Assembly (NCBI RefSeq): GCF_937888285.1
Contig: NZ_CALART010000071.1
Location: 1-18,952 of the forward strand
DNA: 18,952 nucleotides
Direction of reading: 5' to 3'
From: an uncultured Aquimonas sp.
GTDB lineage: Bacteria > Pseudomonadota > Gammaproteobacteria > Xanthomonadales > Xanthomonadaceae
Of this stretch, positions 15,601 to 18,952 are shown piece by piece (the first letter of the stretch is position 1; each line of letters starts with the position of its first letter). Made by a program: the position numbers and the translations under genes. The notes beneath the pieces were generated by a model. That model did not search any database. It saw only the letters and a list, made by a program, of their open reading frames with translations, and was not told the DNA's origin.

Positions 15601-15933
15601 GACGATGAAGCCGAAGCTGGCGTTCGCACCCGTGGCTACCTGGCCGTTGTAGCCCGCATTGCGTACGCAAACGCGGCGCCCGCTGGTGGTGAAGACACCG
15701 TCCCACAGATCACTGATGACTTCATTGCCGGCAAAGTTCCAGCAGACTTCCCAGGTGCTCATCGGAGCACCATGGTTGGTCGCACTTACCGCTACCTGCG
15801 CGCCCGAGTTCCAGTTGTTGACGGTTCGATAGTCTACGCTGCACGCGGTCTGCGCGATTGCATCAGAGGCGCCGAGCACACCGAGCAACGACGCCAGCGC
15901 AAGGCCAGACCAAGTCTTTGTTGAGTTTCTCAT
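12649..15933 (-). CDS. Secreted CBM2-YceI-FnIII-polySer-cytochrome c-DUF1587/1592/1588/1585 protein
   Basis: The protein has 1094 residues. A signal peptide (1-27) is followed by CBM2 (about 30-131; a cellulose- or chitin-binding family), a YceI-like lipocalin domain (about 134-305; this family binds polyisoprenoid quinones), an FnIII-like domain (about 318-410), 33 serines (412-444) and a cytochrome c domain with CVACH at 461-465. The C-terminal 530 residues are of the DUF1587-DUF1592-DUF1588-DUF1585 type: LRLLTKAEYQRSVGDLVG near the start, and CSECHAEIINPLGGGLENFD (933-952), typical of DUF1588, giving a second haem site. The design resembles Cellvibrio japonicus Cbp2D/Cbp2E, redox proteins needed for efficient cellulose use. 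It starts 20 bases after the preceding gene; the ribosome binding site is weak. The electron route from quinone to haem to extracellular acceptor is inferred. Confidence 0.9.
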   Translation of the reverse strand: MRNSTKTWSGLALASLLGVLGASDAIAQTACSVDYRTVNNWNSGAQVAVSATNHGAPMSTWEVCWNFAGNEVISDLWDGVFTTSGRRVCVRNAGYNGQVATGANASFGFIVQNPGSQNPTGFTVNGVSCGGNAAQWLIDGSASSLHFVSKKNIDNAETHTFTQMRGTVSAAGEAVLTIPLASISTGIDIRNTRMQNLLFESGYLPNLHFTTQLNLVSVDALPVGGIAVQPVSGTLMLHGVSRAVNFDALIVKHGSGRISVSPRRPIIVNSADYEMDAGIEALRAVANLGAIGERVPVYFKVFLTRDNPSNEPNIVLPAQPSAPTGLTGTVAQASGDVALAWTGSGSAETGILVRRKGPDMRWTTQANLGPNAGAYLERLLATGGSYDYKLIGYSDSVPSPASSSAIVVYSGSSSSSSSSSSSSSSSSSSSSSSSSSSSSSSSSSGNGNVERGAALYNSQACVACHGVDGERDASGALVIARLNPNRSAYRHSQDSQERPLKEFIEMWMPQGNPASCVGQCAEDIAAYILSWRRPSDGIPDHPVSYFTCPTPNEAYGQRTLRLLTKAEYQRSVGDLVGYTEDVTSRLPDDFNAGVFLNNNTLLVDRTRYTSYITTAERIADNVATRWNAVLACSPDLNCANRLVTELAPRIFRRPLTNDERTLYLGVAQGTTGGRTPAEGMKVALAGMLSSPQYLYRSELGERVGNVYKLTGYEMATYLSYTFLGTTPSASLLAAAGRGELDTPAGVRQHASALLGTQQARSMLTNFVNRWIGTDQLEIKEKTGFPNFATLANDMKLELGKNFAHSMLDPASTYETVYRPAHTHVNQRLAGLYGLPYSGLGADADGFVRTATNERGGIVMSGAFLSRYATATESNLVTRAVALRRRLMCQDIPEPPSGVSLDRDALAQQDRDFFNAPTTTQRMIYDRITMGTSCSECHAEIINPLGGGLENFDAVGRVRTTDVRNNPINATGTFFSPFPQLQFLGDPDRVIHSPPITFNGGVSLISKIVEDPKVSGLAQTCLATQFVSYSSGIHTIFLIDSERDVGYARISRQEEEAYRCDVGTLTGVLTSRGPRAMLEEIPALQSVMYRKEWAR
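14602..14700 (-). repeat. Polyserine linker, 33 codons, with a hexanucleotide tandem tract
   Basis: Thirty-three serine codons separate the FnIII-like and cytochrome c domains. Within it, about 14629-14669 repeats a six-base unit (TCAAGC or close variants on the coding strand) about seven times. Such tracts change length by slippage in whole serine pairs without breaking the frame. Confidence 0.9.
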
Positions 15934-15953
15934 GATGTTCTTGGGCCTCGTCC

Positions 15954-17057
15954 TTAGCGCGCGTCGAACGCGAATGCGAAATCAACCGGGACGGTCGTGC
16001 TGATCGACACCAGATTGACGACCGAGCGAAGCCGCTCGACACCGTCGACCAGATTGAAATCAGCGGCACGGGTCAGGGGCGGCGAGATGCTTTGCACCAA
16101 CACTCGCGAGTTGCTGAGTCGCTGGATGAGGACCCGCGCCGTCACCGCTTTCTGAACGCCATGGAGGTTGACGTTTGCGGTGATGTCGGCCTGCGTGGAC
16201 TGGCCCGCAGACAGCGAATTGAGTAGGGCGGATGGCACTGCGACTTCGATGGATGCAGTCGGGTGCGTCGCGGTTTCGAACAGCATTTCGCGCATGCGCT
16301 GGTCGCGCAGCACCACGCCGGAGTTGATGCTGTTCAGGTCGATGTTGACTTGCGCCGTGCCGTTGATCCCAATCGACCCACTCAGTGTATTGAAGGTGTG
16401 GACTTCAACGATGTGCAGGTTCTTGGTGGTGACGAAGTTCAGATAGGAGGCGCTCGCATCCAGAATCCAAGCTGCTTGCGCGGGCGTTGAGGAGGAGCTG
16501 CTGCTACTCGAACTGGAGTTGGAGCTGGAGCTGGAGCTGGAAACGCTCGAGGAAGACGAAGAAGAGGAAGACGACGAGGAAGATGAGGAAGACGAGGAAG
16601 ATGAGGAAGACGAGGAAGACGACGACGATGAGGAGGATGTCGCTGCTCCGCAGACCCCTCCGGTGACCTGTGGCACTTCAGCGGCTGCCGCCCCCTTGCC
16701 GCCCTGCATGCCGAACTCGATCGTTTGATTCGGCAGGATGGTCTGGTTCCAGCTCAGGTTCGCCGCGGAATAGGGATTGCTGCCAGATATGTTCGCGCTC
16801 CAGTGTCCCGTGATCCGGTTGTCACCACTGTAGCGCCAGGCGACGTTCCACCCGTTCACTGGCGAGCTGCCAGTGTTGGTGATGCGAACAACGGCAACAT
16901 AACCACCGTTCCATTGGCTGGTAATGACGTACTCGCACCGGGCAAGCGCGCTGCCTGACGCGATCAGTCCGCCAATTGCGAGCGCCCAGTTCTGCAGAGC
17001 GCGGAACCGGGGTTTCGGTCTTGCTTGGGCCTGAACACTCGCTGTTCGGCTTTTCAT
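15954..17057 (-). CDS. Secreted CBM2-polySer-YceI protein
   Basis: The protein has 367 residues from MKSRTASVQA; its ATG follows GGAGGAG, a strong ribosome binding site, which fixes this start over a TTG at 17084. A long N-region (MKSR to QNW) and hydrophobic core end near SALA, residue 39. CBM2 spans about 41-138 (CEYVITSQWNGGYVAVVRI, NGWNVAWRY). A 50-residue serine-rich linker (141-190) has one Val and one Asn. The YceI-like domain (about 195-367) starts AAWILDASASYLNFVTTKNL. YceI proteins bind long isoprenoid chains in a beta-barrel, so the protein could hold a quinone or similar lipid at the polysaccharide surface. It lacks haem motifs. Its two domains are the same types, in the same order, as the N-terminal half of the next gene product, but the sequences are clearly divergent. 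Confidence 0.9.
   Translation of the reverse strand: MKSRTASVQAQARPKPRFRALQNWALAIGGLIASGSALARCEYVITSQWNGGYVAVVRITNTGSSPVNGWNVAWRYSGDNRITGHWSANISGSNPYSAANLSWNQTILPNQTIEFGMQGGKGAAAAEVPQVTGGVCGAATSSSSSSSSSSSSSSSSSSSSSSSSSSSSSSSVSSSSSSSNSSSSSSSSSSTPAQAAWILDASASYLNFVTTKNLHIVEVHTFNTLSGSIGINGTAQVNIDLNSINSGVVLRDQRMREMLFETATHPTASIEVAVPSALLNSLSAGQSTQADITANVNLHGVQKAVTARVLIQRLSNSRVLVQSISPPLTRAADFNLVDGVERLRSVVNLVSISTTVPVDFAFAFDAR
16488..16637 (-). repeat. Serine-rich linker, 50 codons (48 Ser, one Val, one Asn)
   Basis: This is the longest serine tract in the window. The half next to CBM2 uses mostly TCN codons (TCT, TCC, TCG, TCA). The half next to YceI adds AGC and AGT codons. It joins CBM2 to YceI. 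Confidence 0.9.
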
Positions 17058-17080
17058 GGATGACTCCTCCTGCAGTGGAT

Positions 17081-17809
17081 TCAAGCGGGTCTGATTCGGG
17101 CGCTCTTGACGGCGTCGCGATGGGTGTGTGGCAGCTCACTCGCTCGGGGTAGGCCTCGCGTGCGTTTCATCCAGGTGAGCGCGGGTCGTACGACCGATTC
17201 GCTGAGGGATCGATTGAAGGTCGGAAGGGCGCTGCTCATGCGTGGTCCAGCGCTGCCGCGCGGGGCGCTGGCAGCCGAAAGCCCGAGCATGTAGGCGCAG
17301 CCGATCACACAGGCTGGCAGCAGAAGACTGAGGTAGACAAATAGAACCCAGTCGAAAGCGACGCTGTGGTTCCAAGGCCTTGCCACGCCGAGGTAGCATG
17401 CAAACAGCCAGGACACTGTCGAAGTGGCACCGGTCGAGACAACTACGATCTGCTCCAGCGCTCTCAATCCAACTACGCCGGTGCTGGAGGTGACTCGCGG
17501 GAAGCTGAAGTGGTGCAGTAGTGTTCCGTTGACTGTCAGCACGGCGACAACAGCGAATTTGGCCCAGAGCTTCTGGTTCAACAGGTAATTGGGGTCGTTG
17601 TATCTTCCGATGGTCACCAACGCCAGGCCGGTAATCCACAGTATGATCAGCGCCAGACTGATGGTCTTTGCAGCGCGCTGCAGTTCCTTGACAGCGCCGA
17701 GGCTGAGCCGCTTTCCGCCCGTCTTGGAAAGCATGAGATCCTGAGTGAGCAGTATCCCGACGGCCACGCAGGCTGCGATCAGATGTGCGTAGACAATGAG
17801 AGTGTGCAT
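17081..17809 (-). CDS. Polytopic membrane protein, first gene of the redox run
   Basis: The protein has 242 residues with five hydrophobic segments, about 4-25, 48-69, 82-103, 120-142 and 152-178, and a basic C-terminal tail of about 60 residues that is probably cytoplasmic. I cannot assign a family with confidence; length and helix layout recall small uncharacterised DUF2214- or CopD-like membrane proteins. His9 in helix 1 and His99/His100 at the end of helix 3 could in principle bind haem b or face a quinone, but this is speculative. The stop lies 23 bases before the next ATG, so it appears to head an operon with the CBM2/YceI proteins. The ATG at 17809 is preceded only by a weak GAGCGG. 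A role in passing electrons to or from the quinone pool would fit the context. Confidence 0.75.
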   Translation of the reverse strand: MHTLIVYAHLIAACVAVGILLTQDLMLSKTGGKRLSLGAVKELQRAAKTISLALIILWITGLALVTIGRYNDPNYLLNQKLWAKFAVVAVLTVNGTLLHHFSFPRVTSSTGVVGLRALEQIVVVSTGATSTVSWLFACYLGVARPWNHSVAFDWVLFVYLSLLLPACVIGCAYMLGLSAASAPRGSAGPRMSSALPTFNRSLSESVVRPALTWMKRTRGLPRASELPHTHRDAVKSARIRPA

Positions 17810-17989
17810 ATAGCCGCTCGCAAGTTCTTATTGCTTGGCGTGGAAATCGTTTTCGCGCGCTCGTGGTAGTTCGGGCAAAAACCCACCGTTCCACTCGGCG
17901 CGCGGCCAGTGGACTGTGTTCAATCATTACTGGTGCATCTCAGATGGACCGCCTGCGCAGGCTTCAGGCGCAGCGGGTGAGGGTCGAGC

Positions 17990-18290
17990 ACCCCAAGCTC
18001 GGATGTAACAAACTGTTACACGGCGGATTTTGCTCCTGCAACACCGGGCCTTTCAAAATGTGATGAAAATCTCTCAATGACACCGGTGCCAACAGGTTCG
18101 GATGCACAGGGGCATCGGGTCGTCCTTGAGCCTTCCGAGTCCTGATGGCATCCCCGCGGCGACGTCTGACAGCGATGTCAGCCCGGTGCGCACGCTATCG
18201 TGTCACAGTTCGTTACATAGTGATCGTCGTCACTCTTCAGAACGATCAACCCGGATCGGCCGCCAATGACCGGCAAGCGCCCGTACCAGC
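17990..18290 (-). promoter_or_regulatory. Regulatory region upstream of the redox operon
   Basis: Four inverted repeats are visible. TGTAACA-AAC-TGTTACA (18004-18020) is perfect. TGACACCGGTGCCA (18078-18091) has one mismatch from a full palindrome. TGACAGCGATGTCA (18167-18180) is identical to the site at 11151. AGTGATCGTCGTCACT (18219-18234) matches the CRP/Clp pattern GTGA-N6-TCAC. TGTCACAGTTCGTTACA (18201-18217) resembles the first site. The block 18167-18273 aligns without gaps to 11151-11257. The repressor and activator are not identified; LacI-type and CRP-like regulators are the likely binders. Confidence 0.65.
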
Positions 18291-18299
18291 TCTGCACAA

Positions 18300-18952
18300 T
18301 CCACCCGGTGGAACATCCAGCGGGCAAAGGGTCTGACCGGGATGGAATGGGAACGAGCTGGCGGCAAGCCAGCGGCCCGCGGGCGGCGACATTGCAAGAC
18401 GGGCCAGCTGAAGGAACCGGATTCCCGGGAGCGATTGGGGCGCGAAAGCTCTTTCTCGCGTCCATCGCACCCTGTTGGAGCCGAGCAACCACCACCGCAA
18501 GGCAGGGCCGATGCCTGCCGGCGAATTCCGGGGGCTCGGAGGCTCTCGCGGCGCGCAGCGCGGGTACAGCTGCGGTCCGTTGTACAGAACGCGCTGACGC
18601 ATGCGGTCGGCAGGATCGGACGTACGAGCGCTTGCCGACAGCGACCAGCTGCGAAGCTGTGATGAGTGCGGGCAGACGTCTGTGGCTGCGCTGGACGAGC
18701 CGTCTCCATGCGTCTCCATGAGGCCCGGCCTGTCAGGCGGGAGAGACTTCCCAGCCGGTCTGGGGGAGGAGGGGGGCAGCAGGCTTGGGGGAGCACGGAT
18801 CAAGTCCCTCCTGGCCTTGATCCTTGGTCGCGAGCCCGGCACATGTCCGGACTTGCTTGCGCTGGATCTAGCGCTTGCGCGCTGGATCCGCGGGCGCGAC
18901 TGTCTTGCCACCCAGTTCCCTTGGACCCGCTCATCCCGGATTTGTGTAAGTC
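18300..18952. other. No convincing gene; scattered short repeats
   Basis: ORFs on both strands here are rich in Arg, Pro and Ser, match no family I recognise, and have no ribosome binding sites. Short repeats are present: CGTCTCCATG twice in tandem at 18701-18720, and near-copies of GCTTGCGCTGGATC at 18855-18868 and 18873-18888. A hairpin-like CGCGAAAGCTCTTTCTCGCG starts near 18440. It may be intergenic or decayed sequence. Confidence 0.5.

Noticed and set aside
16519..16728. Acidic Glu/Asp repeat protein on the plus strand
   Set aside because: It is the reverse complement of the serine-rich linker of the CBM2-YceI protein. The Leu/Glu-rich ORF at 9923-10123 has the same origin.
18246..18911. 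Minus-strand ORF of 221 codons at the right end
   Set aside because: Arg/Pro/Ser-rich with no family resemblance or ribosome binding site; other frames here are similarly open.

Overview
The window is GC-rich DNA (roughly two thirds G+C) from a polysaccharide-degrading Gram-negative bacterium, most likely a gammaproteobacterium near the Xanthomonadales. The evidence is a tmRNA tag reading ANDDNYALAA, Sec and Tat signal peptides, polyserine linkers of the Cellvibrio/Saccharophagus type, paired DUF1552/DUF1592 genes, and G-rich palindromic repeats encoding peptides of the PLSPRGRGAGGEG kind. The lineage is an inference, not a proof. Every gene with a recognisable product lies on the minus strand, so transcription runs from high to low coordinates.

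Region 1 (17810-18300) is a promoter region with several inverted-repeat operator candidates. Region 2 (11391-17809) is a four-gene run: a five-helix membrane protein, a secreted CBM2-polySer-YceI protein, a large secreted CBM2-YceI-FnIII-polySer-cytochrome c-DUF1592 type protein, and a Tat-exported DUF1552 protein. It ends at a hairpin at 11325-11355. The layout recalls the CBM2/YceI/cytochrome proteins (Cbp2D and Cbp2E) linked to cellulose degradation in Cellvibrio japonicus.

Region 3 (3602-11270) begins with a second promoter region that aligns without gaps, over about 100 bases, with part of region 1. Three secreted polysaccharide-targeting genes follow: a GH16 beta-1,3-glucanase, a di-haem oxidoreductase carrying three carbohydrate-binding modules, and a GH5 endoglucanase with two CBM6 modules. 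The first two share a nearly identical N-terminal cassette (discoidin-like F5/8C, CBM56-like, polySer, CBM6) attached to unrelated catalytic ends, a hydrolase and a redox enzyme. Regions 2 and 3 together look like a co-regulated system that places hydrolases and electron-transfer proteins on the same beta-glucan substrate.

Region 4 (2986-3520) holds the tmRNA gene ssrA with a plausible promoter and a duplicated terminator. Region 5 (1-2916) is a decaying type I restriction-modification locus. Its hsdM has been entered three times by G-rich palindromic repeats, one of which breaks the frame, and its hsdS looks disrupted at the window edge. An intact fic gene sits between hsdM and hsdS, flanked by two copies of the hsdM 3' end. 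A small convergent ORF beside fic may encode an antitoxin. From 18300 to the right end I see no convincing gene.
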